From Prevotella sp. 885 (GTDB lineage: Bacteria > Bacteroidota > Bacteroidia > Bacteroidales > Bacteroidaceae): a stretch of DNA of 64,000 nucleotides. Under the pieces are notes generated by a model. The model was not told the DNA's origin. It ran no database searches and saw nothing but the letters and a program-made list of their open reading frames with translations. Below are positions 18,114 to 27,985 of this stretch, in pieces. Position numbers and translations under genes: made by a program. The stretch is taken from contig NZ_NOVE01000008.1 of NCBI RefSeq assembly GCF_002265625.1, positions 26,637 through 90,636 of the forward strand, written 5' to 3'. Each line of letters starts with the position of its first letter. Within the stretch, counting starts at the first letter, position 1.

Positions 18114-18173
18114 GAATTGGACAGTTAGGCACATGAATCGGACAGTCTGTTTAAGTAAAAAAAAGTAAATTTG
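18114..18173 (+). promoter_or_regulatory. Promoter region of the giant-protein operon with a 21-bp-spaced direct repeat
   Basis: TAAATTTG at 18166-18173 matches the -7 box. Upstream, GAATTGGACAGT (18114-18125) and GAATCGGACAGT (18135-18146) are direct repeats 21 bases apart, two helical turns, a spacing expected for an activator or repressor site. No -33 TTTG is seen, which fits an activator-dependent promoter. The rest of the gap to the ATG at 18260 is AT-rich leader. Confidence 0.5.
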
Positions 18174-18259
18174 CCGAGTGAAAAGCTAAACCATAACTTA
18201 TAATGTTAAAAGCTTAAATCATAACTTAAATAATAACTATAATTTAAAATCATCTTAAA

Positions 18260-21200
18260 ATGAAAAGAAGAAGAGAGAAGCAACCTCCTCCATATTTGGA
18301 CAGGCGGTTTGCTGGCAATTCTGTTTCCATGCGGCGTTCCATGCGAACGTCTGCGGGAAGGTTCATGCAGTTCTTCCTTTGCGTTGTGATGCTGATGGCG
18401 TTCTCTGTGCAGAAGGCATCGGCAGGAGACGATTGGAACAATTCTTGGCTGAAGCAACGGTTCAATCCAGTTAATGCAACTCTTGAACTTGATATCCGTG
18501 TATATCAAGATTGGGGAGGAAGTAACAAAGGCCATTGCGGATTCTGCGATAAAGGTTATCTCGATGTGGATGTAGCAGGTATGAAAATCAAAATTGACGG
18601 ATCTGGAAACAAATGGGAGAAACTTGATGATGGTAAAATTACCGGAATCGATAAGTCGAATATTGAATGGCTGGGCAAATTGTACGATGAGAATAATAAT
18701 AATAAGCCAGTATTTTATGTAAGACTTCACATTCCTTTGACGCAAACGAAAATCAATTCCAGCGAGAGCGTTACATACACTGGTAAATGGTGGCGTGAAG
18801 GAAAATCTAGTGAGCAAGCTGTTAGCCATACGGTTCCCATAAAGACAGATTATGGTTGTACGAAAACCGTGATAACCGGTGGCAAGTATGACGTGGTAAA
18901 CAATACTCCTGGATACACCATCAATTTTAAGAAAGACGGAAAGGCTTCCGACTTTTCCATTGACAGCTACGGTTCTTTCGTCTTATGCAACTCGGCTGGA
19001 CAGGAGATAAGCGGAATAGGTTCGGTCAGTGCCAGCAAGACAAGCGGTTCGTTCTTCGTTCCGACTGACAAGATGAGCCTTGACAACTTCTCAGACTATA
19101 AGGTGAAGCAGAAGTATACGCCAAGTTATAACAAACAGGTGACATACTCTACGCTCGGCGACAGCCACACGCGCCCTGCCTATCCGCAGGTGAAGGAAAT
19201 CAGCGCCGACTATGATCAGGTGACGCGCAAGATAAAGGTGGACTGGAATCTCAGTGAGGCACCTACGCAGAACTTTATTGATGACGACATGGTGCTCACA
19301 ATCAAGAGTACTGATCGGGCTACAAATGCTGTGGAAACAACCACACAGAATATCAATTATATGGCTGGTAAGACAGCATACAGCTATGAGTTTGACGTAC
19401 CTTTAGGCGAGAGCCTGAATTATGAATTCAGCATTAAGCGTTCGCATACAGGCAACTCTGACGTGTGGAACAACGCTTTCAGCAAGCATACCTCTCTATC
19501 GGCTTCTGCAAAGCACAGCAATGTTACAGCAGGTTCTGTACATGCCGTACTGGACGAAGAAGCCAAGACTGCCACTATCACTTGGCAGACAGAGGGCGAC
19601 ATCTGGAGTTCAGGCACCAAAGCGGTGCTTACACGTGTGAACGTTACGACCAATACAACCGACAACATCGAGCTGTCGAAGGAAGAATTCCTCAGCGGCA
19701 AGTATGTTGACGACATGATAATGATATGCAACGAATATCGTTACCGCCTTACCGTTAAGCCTACCGAGGCTTACGGTACTCTGCCTACGGTGGCTGCGCC
19801 TGAGTCAATTATGCCTACAAGCATAGGCAATCTTGTTACGTTTACAGCCGGCAAGGGCTACTACTCTGACCGCGTTGAACTGGTATGGAGCAGCAAGGGT
19901 AACTTCGAGCGCTTCGTCATCAACCGCAAGGAGCATGGCGCTCCTGATACAGACTATAAGCAGATAGCCGTTACTGAGGGCAACGAGGCTCAGAACGACT
20001 ATTACTATAACGACGTGAATGCCGTTCCAGGCGTGGTCTACGACTATCAAATCAAGGGTCAGGTTATGTGCTCGGGCAATCTGCTTGAGAGCGACGAGGT
20101 ACTCACAGACGTTGGTTTCCGCACACCGACGGGTGACATCTACGGACGCGTGACGTTCGAGAGCGGTCAGGCTGTGTCGGGCGCCAAGGTAAGTGCTGAG
20201 CCTACGGAAGGTTCGGGCGTTCCGGGCAAGTCATACGTGTTCACCGGTGCGTCTAATCTTACCGTCGACAACGACCAGCTTCTGAATGATGCCACGCAGG
20301 CAGTTACGCTTCAGGCATGGGTGAGAGCAGCCAAGGAAGGCACCATCATCGAGAAGCCGGGCATGTACAAGTTGGCATATAACGGCAAGAAGATTGAGTT
20401 CACAGCTGGCAGCCAGACGCTGAAGACACCGAAGAAGCTCAGCGACTACGCTTCCTCCACTCAGTTCGTGCATCTCTCAGCCGTGGCAAGCGCCACACAC
20501 CTTATTATATATATAAACGGTAATGCTGTGGCAGAAGCCGAGCGCACGGCTCAGATTACGGGCAACGACAATAAGGTGGTGATTGGTGAAGGCTTCACCG
20601 GAGCCATCGACGAAGTTCGTATCTGGAACAAGGCGCTCAATGCTGACACCCTCGCCAACGACTACGACCGCTACATTGTAGGTAATGAGGACGGCCTGCA
20701 GGCTTACTATACCTTCGACTATTCGGTTGACGACGCCTTCTACGACATCTCGTACAAGGGCACTAGGTACAACATGAACCATGGTGTGGCTACGGGTGTT
20801 ACTATCAGTTCGAAAGACATACCTACATCTGCACAGCTCGGCTACAGCAGCTACACAGCTACAGACGGTTCTTATCAGATTCGTTCGCTGCCCTACACCG
20901 GCAACGGAACTACGTATATGATTGTGCCGACACTCGGCATACATCAGTTTGCATCGGCAAAGGAGCTGCGCCTCATCAACTCGCAGGCACAGAGCCACAC
21001 CGTGAACTTCACGGACAAGTCGTCGTTCAAAATTTCGGGTAAGGTGATGTATAAGGGCGGCAACGTGCCCGTAGAGGGAGTGTCGTTCGCCGTGGACGGA
21101 GTCACCGTTATGGACGGCAAGAGCAACATCGTGAAGACCGACGCTCACGGACAGTTCACCATCAGCGTACCCGTAGGACAGCACGAGGTGAAGGCAGTGC

Positions 21201-24200
21201 TTGCCAACCATACGTTCGAGAACGGCGGCAAGCTGACCAACAGCGACGGCACCGACCGCAACTATCAGGACGACGACAACGGATTCGAAATCTTTGACGT
21301 TACAACCGTACGTTACATCGGACGTGTTGCCGGCGGTACCAAGCAGGAGGCGTTCCCCGTGGGCCACTCGCTTTCGAAGAACAACCTCGCTGACGACATC
21401 CGCATCGAGCTTACATATCAGAACGATGCCTATAAGATGACGGCTGAGGCTCGCGAAACCACGCTCAATCACGTTAAGGGCGTGTACGTAAGCAAGCAGC
21501 ACCAGAACCGCGTGGCTTACGACGGCAACAAGATAACCATCTATCCTGACGCCGAGACGGGTGAGTTCTATGCCGACCTCATTCCTGAGAAGTATAAGAT
21601 TAATGTAGTTGTGCCCGGCCATGACAACATCCCGGGCAGTGGCGAAGACCTCAACCTCAGCAACGAGTTTGCAAAGCAGAGCGAGGTGAATGCTTATGTC
21701 GACTCTATCTCTACGCAGGGCAAGTTTGTCAACTGCAGCGACACTGTATATTACAACAAGAAGCAGCAGTTCATCAAGCGCTACACTCCGTCAATCATCG
21801 TGAAGGAGAAGGTGAAGGGTAAGCTTCAGGACTTCTTCGGAAAGGAAGAACTCAGCATCTCTACACTCGATCAGACAAAGACCATAAAGGTGAAGACCTA
21901 CGATCCTGACAATGCTGCACAGCCTTATACACTCGGCGTGCCGGTATACGAGCAGGGACAATACGTCACTTATCACATCACCACAGCGGAGGTGTACGAA
22001 TATAAGGATAAGGACGGCAGACGTAAGGATGGCGTTAAGGAAGACATCGTGCCAACGCCTGAGGCTAAACTGTCATTCAGTAGAGGCGACATTGCGTACG
22101 GAACGCAAGAAGACATCACTACCGACGAGAAGGGTGAGGCAGAATGGACATTCCAGGTGAACAATCCGGAAATGACCTCGGCTCTGCGCTCTGCCGCTAT
22201 GGATATGACCTACAGCGAAAACAGCGAAAGCACATCTTCTACAACTATCAACTGGAAGGGTGGCTTTGACGGCAAGGGCAACACTAAGGCTATCGTAATT
22301 GGTGCAAAGACTTTAGGTTCGGACTTCGTTACGAACGGACCCGACAAGGTGCTCTTCGTGCTGCGCGACCCGCCGGGAAGCAACTCGTATGCTTATCTTG
22401 AGAAGGGCGTGACAGTTACTTCTACAAGTACGTATGAGGGAAATGTCACTAACGAGGGAGTATTGAACAACGAGGCAAAGGTTGGTGCCAAGGTCATCAC
22501 CTTCACCGGTCTTGGTGCCGGAGTGGTGAACGAGAACGATGTGAAGAACGAATTCTCATTCGGCGCTTCTCACAGTGAGACAATCGGTGGTACTGACTCT
22601 GACACTAAGACGATGACCACTACCACACGCTTCGAGACAAGTAGCGACCCGCAGTATGTGGGAAGCGACGGCGACCTCTTCGTAGGCTATTCTACTAATA
22701 TCGGCGTGGGCAAGACCGAAAACATCGCCGTTACTACACGTGAGATGTATCAGGCCAATCCTTCTGAGTACGAACTGTTCGGCGATGTTACTCCCGAAAA
22801 CAGTGAATATCTGCTTGTGAAGACTACTGGTCTGGGACTTTCGCAGAAGTATGGCACTATGTTCACCTATCCGCAGGTACACATCGAGCAGGTGCTGTTG
22901 CCTAAACTTGAGGATGTACGCAACAAGTTGCTGCATCAGCAGGCTGAAGGTGTAGACTTCCAGGCTATGGCTAACAACACCAAACTCCCTGTTTACGTTT
23001 CGAAGTTGGCAGCTGACGATCCTAACTTCGGCAAGAGCAACAACGACAAGGTGTTTAAGGGTGCCAATGCTAACGACCCGCTCGACGGACCGAGTTACAA
23101 GATTTACGCTCCTGCAGGACAGCCGTTGAAGGAGGATACTATCATGTTCCTCAATCAGTCGATTGACAACTGGAAGATGCAGCTTCGCAATAACGAGGAA
23201 CAGAAGGTGAAGGCAGAACTCATGCAGAACCATTCGTTCCAGGGCGGTGCTTCTTACGAATACTCTGAGGAGTATGAGGTTGGACGTTCGGAGACTCAAC
23301 GCTTCTCTATCTTGATTGGCGCTCAGTTCACCAACAACTTCGGATGGACACTCAATGGCACTGGTATGGTGCTCACTGTAGACGAGAGCCTTACCACCGA
23401 ACACGGTGGCGAGTTCTCTACTGAGGAGACGGCACGCCATTGCAAGGGTTATGTCCTTGCAGAGGAAGGCTCTGACTACCTCTCTGTAGACGTATGCCGC
23501 GAGGCAGGATATAAGAATGGCGACCAGTACATCAAGTACAAGGATATGAAGGACGAGGAGGGACAGACCTTCTCAACGTTCATCTTCAAGACTCGTGGCG
23601 GTGTGACGTCTTGTCCTTACGAGGGCGAATACAAGACCAAGTATTACGAACCGGGACAGCACGTCATCAATGAGGCAACGGTCCAGATGGAGGTTCCGGA
23701 GATAACCGTGGAGAAAGACTTCATCGAGAATGTTCCTTCAGGCAAGTCGGCTTACTTCACGCTCTATCTGCGCAACAACTCTGAGTCGCAGGACGACAAC
23801 TGGTATAACCTCGTAATCGACGACAGCAGCAATCCTAACGGAGCACAGCTGCTCATCGACGGCGCACCGATCGGCAACGGCAGAGCATTGCTCGTGCCGG
23901 CAGGCGGAACGCTTACGAAGACGCTCGAAGTGCGCAAGGGTTCGGTGATGAACTATGACAATCTCCGACTGATGCTTCAGTCGCAGTGTCAGTGTGATCC
24001 CACTGATTTCCAGGGCGACATCTATGACGACGTGACGTTCAGCGTACACTTCACTCCTTCAGCCACAGACGTGAACCTGAAGAAGCCTACCGACAACTGG
24101 ACGTACAACACCAAGTTGCCAACGGCAGAGGTGAACGGCGTGCAGAAGCATTACATGGACGTAGTGATTGACGGCTTCGACGTGAACTATGACAACTTCC

Positions 24201-27200
24201 ATCGCATCATGCTTCAGTATAAGCCGTCGTCGGGCAGCGACAACGACTGGACCACGCTCATGAGCTACTATAACGACAAGACTCTCTATGATCAGGCACT
24301 GACCAACGGCATGAACGCCGAGATGATAAAGGCGGCAGACGCCGGCACCATCAAGTATCGCTGGTTCCTTGACGACCTGCAGGATCAGCGTTACGACCTG
24401 CGCACCGTAGGTACGAGCATGATCAACAATGAGGAGGTATTTAACTATTCTGCCGTACACAGCGGCATCAAGGATATGTATAATCCGCGCCTCTTCGGTA
24501 GCGCACAGCCAGCTAATGGTGTACTGACCGTTAACGACGAGGTGATGCTCACGTTCAACGAGCCGATAGCCGACGGACTGCTCACCGACAACAACTTCTC
24601 GGTAACGGGCATCCGCAACGGAGCACAGACCGACCATAGCGTAAGCGTACGCCTCGACGGTCAGAACGACGAACTCGTGTCTGAATTCCAGCGCAACTGG
24701 AGCGGCAAGAACCTCACCATCGAGATGTGGACACTTGCAGACAAGCCTCAGGACGCTGTGCTCTTCAGCCAGGGCAACGCCAACAGCTCCATCGAACTTG
24801 CCACGACGAGCGACAACCGCTTGAAGGTGAAGGTGGCTGACAAGACCATCGTCAGCGACAAGACGTTCGACTATGAGCAGGGCACATGGGCACACGTGGC
24901 TCTCGTATATAACAATGAGGGCAATGTATCGGCTTACTATAACTACGAACAGCTTATCAGCGCAGCTGAGGTGGGCGAGTATAATGGCGAGGGCGCTTAC
25001 GTGTTCGGAGCCAGCGTGGACGGAAGCGGACACTTCGCTGGCAAGATGCACGGCGCACGCATCTGGGACAAGGTGCTGACACCGGCACGTCTTCAGACCA
25101 ACTCGCTGACAATGCTCTCAGGAGCCGAAAGCAATCTCATCGCTTACTATCCGATGTCGGAGGCTAAGGGCAGTGTTCTTGCCGACAAGGCACACGGAGC
25201 TAACCTTGAGATGCGAGGCGGCGAATGGGCTAATCCCGAGGGACGTGCAGCAGCGTTCAACGGTAAGGACCAGTATCTGAAGCTCTCTTCGGGCAGTTCA
25301 TGTGTAGTAGACAACAGCATGGACTACACCATCGAGACATGGTTTAAGGCTGACGAGGCACAGCAGACAGCCACCATCATCTCCAACGGACGTGGCGACG
25401 GTGAGGAAATGGGCGGTTCGCTCAATCTCTTCGCTCTCAATCTGGAGGATGGCAGACTGGTATTCCATAACAATGGAGTGCGTGTGGCATGTGACGGCAG
25501 CTTCGCAGACAACGACTGGCACCACGTGGCAGTGGCTGTAAACCGCACAAGCGGACGCGGTCAGATCTATGTGGACGGCAAGCTCAACACTTACTTCGAG
25601 GCAGCTGACCTCGGTGGCATAGCAGCGGCTTACATCCATCTCGGCGCACGTGTATGGACACCGGCGGACAACCTCCAGCAGGAGACAGTCGACAACTTCT
25701 TCAAGGGCGAGATTGACGAGGTGCGTGTATGGAATCTCTATAAGAGCGAGACGCTCGTGGAGAACGGCAACAGCAACCGACTCGACGGCACAGAGAAGGG
25801 ACTCTTGGCTTACTATCCGTTCGAGACATACATCGAGTGGCAGGGTGTCAAGGAACTCCAGTTCTCTCTTATGGACCAAAAGCAGCAGGCTGACCCGACA
25901 CAGAAGGTGCCTGACGCCGTGGCTGTAGGAGGCGACGTAGAGACCAAGGCTTCTGCTCCTGTCAAGGCAAAGGGACCTGAGAGCAAGCTTCTCTACGACT
26001 TCGTGGTAAACAACGACGCTCTCATCATCAACCTGAAGGAGCCTTACGAGCGCATCGAGAAGACCATCGTGAAGTTCACCGTTGACGGTGTACGCGACAA
26101 GAACGGCAACGAGATTCTCTCGCCGATAACATGGAGCGCATACATCGACCGCAACCAGCTGAAGTGGAGCGACAACGCTCTCACCGTAGTGAAGAAGCTC
26201 AACGAGGAGAAGACAATCAAGGTGAAGGCACTCAACAAGGGTGGTTCTATAGAACACTTCACCATCGAGAACCTTCCTTCATGGCTGGAGGCAGAACCCG
26301 CAAGCGGCACTATCGACCCGACTTCGTCTGCCGACATCGTTCTTACCATCGACCCGAGTCTGAACATCGGCACGTACGACGAGACTCTCTATCTGCGTGG
26401 CGACAACAACGTGGTGGAGGCTCTGCAGCTCACCGTCAAGGTGGAAGGCGAGAAACCTGAGTGGACGGTCAATCCGGCTGACTTCAAGTATAATATGTCT
26501 GTCTTCGGCAAGCTGTATATTAATAAGGTATACTCTTCCGACGACGAGGATATGCTCGCTGCGTTCAGCGGCGGAAAGTGCGTAGGCGTTTGCAATAACC
26601 GCTACTACAAGCAGAACGATATGTATTACGCCATGCTCACGGTATACTCTAACGATGTCAACAACTCCGACCTTGAGTTCCGCATCTGGGACGCAAGCAC
26701 AGGACAGACTTACATCGCACAGAGCGAGAAGCCTATAAGCTTCGAGAACAACGCCGTAGTGGGCAGCCCGTCACAGCCAGTGCTGTTCACAGCTAAGGAC
26801 TATCGCGTGCAGAACATCAGCCTGAACGAGGGATGGACGTGGATTTCCACAAACATCGCTTCTGACAAGCTCTCTGACCTCAACAAGCTTCTTGCCGATG
26901 GCAAGTGGACCCCTGACGACCAGGTGAAGAGCGAGCAGTACGGCTTCGCATCATGGACAAAGCGCAATGGATGGGTGGGACAGCTCACCGGCATTGACAA
27001 CGACCAGATGTATCTCGTACACAGTTCAGCACCTCAGAACCTGCATATCTCAGGACCGGTGGTTGACCCGACATCACACAAGCTCACCATACGTGGAGCT
27101 AAGGAGGACGGCACACCGCGCTGGAACTACATCTCTTATCTGCCTTCGGACAACTTCACGCTCAAGGAGGCTCTCGCCGGCTACGACGCCAAGGAGGGCG

Positions 27201-27967
27201 ACATCGTGAAGTCGCAGACACAGATGGCGATGTATAGCGGCAATCTGGGATGGATTGGTAGTCTTACATACATGGAGAACGGCAAGGGCTATATGCTCCA
27301 GCGCCAGTCGCAGGACGACGCCGTGCTGCAGTATCCGTCGAAGACTTCCGTAGGACGCAAGGCTAAGGCTGCGATGGCAGCTGCCAAGAACGCTGACGAC
27401 ACAAATGCTTACTTCCCGTATTCAGCCAATATGACGGCTGTTGTGGAGGTGGAAGGCGTAAGTCTGCAGCAGGGCGACCGCCTTGTAAGCTACGTAGCAG
27501 GCGAACCTCGCGGTTATGCTGAGGCTATAGAGCTGCCCGACGGCAGAACCATCTTCATGCTCACCGTGGGTGGCGACAAGCCTGAGGCTGTGGACGTGAC
27601 CATCGAACGCGGCGGCGACGTCATCGCCAAGGCACCGAGCGTCATCAGCTATGCTGCCAACAGCAATGTCGGCACCATCAACGAGCCGATGCACATCAGC
27701 TTCCTTGGCACAGAAGGCGGCCTCTATGTCTATCCGTCTCCGTTCCACTCGCAGCTTAAGATCCGTGCCAATGTGGACCGCAACGCCCAGACTGACGTCT
27801 TTGTCAGCGACATGAGCGGTAAGCGAGTCGTAGCATGGGACAACTGCAATGACAACGGCAACGTGGACATCACATGGAACTCCGGCAACACAGTTCCTTC
27901 GGGAGTTTATATCGTTAGCATCTCTGTAGACGGCAACGTATACTCTATGAAAGCTATCAAGAAGTAA
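18260..27967 (+). CDS. Giant secreted multidomain surface protein (LamG-like, T9SS type A tail)
   Basis: A 3235-aa protein with an unusually long basic N-region and a signal sequence ending near residue 55 (…VQKASA/GDD); Met24 or Met28 are alternative starts. Fn3-like beta-sandwiches fill about 300-640. LamG/concanavalin-like domains lie at about 656-835, 2128-2299 and 2327-2524 (each with E(V)RIWN-type and AYY-type ends). Carboxypeptidase-regulatory-like folds lie near 920-1000, a BACON-like segment at about 2640-2735. Then come one copy of the 'AAF-G-xC' module (2733-2848), two GWxWIS-type repeats (about 2850-3040), a second, weaker AAF-type module (3052-3149), and a T9SS type A sorting domain (3154-3235, YPSPFHSQLKI… to SGVYIVSISVDG). 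Expected at the cell surface. Function unknown; adhesion or glycan binding is plausible. First gene of a three-gene operon. Confidence 0.88.
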   Translation: MKRRREKQPPPYLDRRFAGNSVSMRRSMRTSAGRFMQFFLCVVMLMAFSVQKASAGDDWNNSWLKQRFNPVNATLELDIRVYQDWGGSNKGHCGFCDKGYLDVDVAGMKIKIDGSGNKWEKLDDGKITGIDKSNIEWLGKLYDENNNNKPVFYVRLHIPLTQTKINSSESVTYTGKWWREGKSSEQAVSHTVPIKTDYGCTKTVITGGKYDVVNNTPGYTINFKKDGKASDFSIDSYGSFVLCNSAGQEISGIGSVSASKTSGSFFVPTDKMSLDNFSDYKVKQKYTPSYNKQVTYSTLGDSHTRPAYPQVKEISADYDQVTRKIKVDWNLSEAPTQNFIDDDMVLTIKSTDRATNAVETTTQNINYMAGKTAYSYEFDVPLGESLNYEFSIKRSHTGNSDVWNNAFSKHTSLSASAKHSNVTAGSVHAVLDEEAKTATITWQTEGDIWSSGTKAVLTRVNVTTNTTDNIELSKEEFLSGKYVDDMIMICNEYRYRLTVKPTEAYGTLPTVAAPESIMPTSIGNLVTFTAGKGYYSDRVELVWSSKGNFERFVINRKEHGAPDTDYKQIAVTEGNEAQNDYYYNDVNAVPGVVYDYQIKGQVMCSGNLLESDEVLTDVGFRTPTGDIYGRVTFESGQAVSGAKVSAEPTEGSGVPGKSYVFTGASNLTVDNDQLLNDATQAVTLQAWVRAAKEGTIIEKPGMYKLAYNGKKIEFTAGSQTLKTPKKLSDYASSTQFVHLSAVASATHLIIYINGNAVAEAERTAQITGNDNKVVIGEGFTGAIDEVRIWNKALNADTLANDYDRYIVGNEDGLQAYYTFDYSVDDAFYDISYKGTRYNMNHGVATGVTISSKDIPTSAQLGYSSYTATDGSYQIRSLPYTGNGTTYMIVPTLGIHQFASAKELRLINSQAQSHTVNFTDKSSFKISGKVMYKGGNVPVEGVSFAVDGVTVMDGKSNIVKTDAHGQFTISVPVGQHEVKAVLANHTFENGGKLTNSDGTDRNYQDDDNGFEIFDVTTVRYIGRVAGGTKQEAFPVGHSLSKNNLADDIRIELTYQNDAYKMTAEARETTLNHVKGVYVSKQHQNRVAYDGNKITIYPDAETGEFYADLIPEKYKINVVVPGHDNIPGSGEDLNLSNEFAKQSEVNAYVDSISTQGKFVNCSDTVYYNKKQQFIKRYTPSIIVKEKVKGKLQDFFGKEELSISTLDQTKTIKVKTYDPDNAAQPYTLGVPVYEQGQYVTYHITTAEVYEYKDKDGRRKDGVKEDIVPTPEAKLSFSRGDIAYGTQEDITTDEKGEAEWTFQVNNPEMTSALRSAAMDMTYSENSESTSSTTINWKGGFDGKGNTKAIVIGAKTLGSDFVTNGPDKVLFVLRDPPGSNSYAYLEKGVTVTSTSTYEGNVTNEGVLNNEAKVGAKVITFTGLGAGVVNENDVKNEFSFGASHSETIGGTDSDTKTMTTTTRFETSSDPQYVGSDGDLFVGYSTNIGVGKTENIAVTTREMYQANPSEYELFGDVTPENSEYLLVKTTGLGLSQKYGTMFTYPQVHIEQVLLPKLEDVRNKLLHQQAEGVDFQAMANNTKLPVYVSKLAADDPNFGKSNNDKVFKGANANDPLDGPSYKIYAPAGQPLKEDTIMFLNQSIDNWKMQLRNNEEQKVKAELMQNHSFQGGASYEYSEEYEVGRSETQRFSILIGAQFTNNFGWTLNGTGMVLTVDESLTTEHGGEFSTEETARHCKGYVLAEEGSDYLSVDVCREAGYKNGDQYIKYKDMKDEEGQTFSTFIFKTRGGVTSCPYEGEYKTKYYEPGQHVINEATVQMEVPEITVEKDFIENVPSGKSAYFTLYLRNNSESQDDNWYNLVIDDSSNPNGAQLLIDGAPIGNGRALLVPAGGTLTKTLEVRKGSVMNYDNLRLMLQSQCQCDPTDFQGDIYDDVTFSVHFTPSATDVNLKKPTDNWTYNTKLPTAEVNGVQKHYMDVVIDGFDVNYDNFHRIMLQYKPSSGSDNDWTTLMSYYNDKTLYDQALTNGMNAEMIKAADAGTIKYRWFLDDLQDQRYDLRTVGTSMINNEEVFNYSAVHSGIKDMYNPRLFGSAQPANGVLTVNDEVMLTFNEPIADGLLTDNNFSVTGIRNGAQTDHSVSVRLDGQNDELVSEFQRNWSGKNLTIEMWTLADKPQDAVLFSQGNANSSIELATTSDNRLKVKVADKTIVSDKTFDYEQGTWAHVALVYNNEGNVSAYYNYEQLISAAEVGEYNGEGAYVFGASVDGSGHFAGKMHGARIWDKVLTPARLQTNSLTMLSGAESNLIAYYPMSEAKGSVLADKAHGANLEMRGGEWANPEGRAAAFNGKDQYLKLSSGSSCVVDNSMDYTIETWFKADEAQQTATIISNGRGDGEEMGGSLNLFALNLEDGRLVFHNNGVRVACDGSFADNDWHHVAVAVNRTSGRGQIYVDGKLNTYFEAADLGGIAAAYIHLGARVWTPADNLQQETVDNFFKGEIDEVRVWNLYKSETLVENGNSNRLDGTEKGLLAYYPFETYIEWQGVKELQFSLMDQKQQADPTQKVPDAVAVGGDVETKASAPVKAKGPESKLLYDFVVNNDALIINLKEPYERIEKTIVKFTVDGVRDKNGNEILSPITWSAYIDRNQLKWSDNALTVVKKLNEEKTIKVKALNKGGSIEHFTIENLPSWLEAEPASGTIDPTSSADIVLTIDPSLNIGTYDETLYLRGDNNVVEALQLTVKVEGEKPEWTVNPADFKYNMSVFGKLYINKVYSSDDEDMLAAFSGGKCVGVCNNRYYKQNDMYYAMLTVYSNDVNNSDLEFRIWDASTGQTYIAQSEKPISFENNAVVGSPSQPVLFTAKDYRVQNISLNEGWTWISTNIASDKLSDLNKLLADGKWTPDDQVKSEQYGFASWTKRNGWVGQLTGIDNDQMYLVHSSAPQNLHISGPVVDPTSHKLTIRGAKEDGTPRWNYISYLPSDNFTLKEALAGYDAKEGDIVKSQTQMAMYSGNLGWIGSLTYMENGKGYMLQRQSQDDAVLQYPSKTSVGRKAKAAMAAAKNADDTNAYFPYSANMTAVVEVEGVSLQQGDRLVSYVAGEPRGYAEAIELPDGRTIFMLTVGGDKPEAVDVTIERGGDVIAKAPSVISYAANSNVGTINEPMHISFLGTEGGLYVYPSPFHSQLKIRANVDRNAQTDVFVSDMSGKRVVAWDNCNDNGNVDITWNSGNTVPSGVYIVSISVDGNVYSMKAIKK

Positions 27968-27985
27968 TATTAACAGAAAATCTAT

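Noticed and set aside
18091..18146. IS end from repeated TGGACA words
   Set aside because: No transposase or matching opposite end within reach; better explained as a terminator plus a direct-repeat operator.
20477..26257. Several long minus-strand open frames opposite the giant gene (20477-21622, 22556-23440, 24059-25051, 25298-26257)
   Set aside because: Composition rich in Val, His, Leu and Cys without domains or start signals; antisense shadows.
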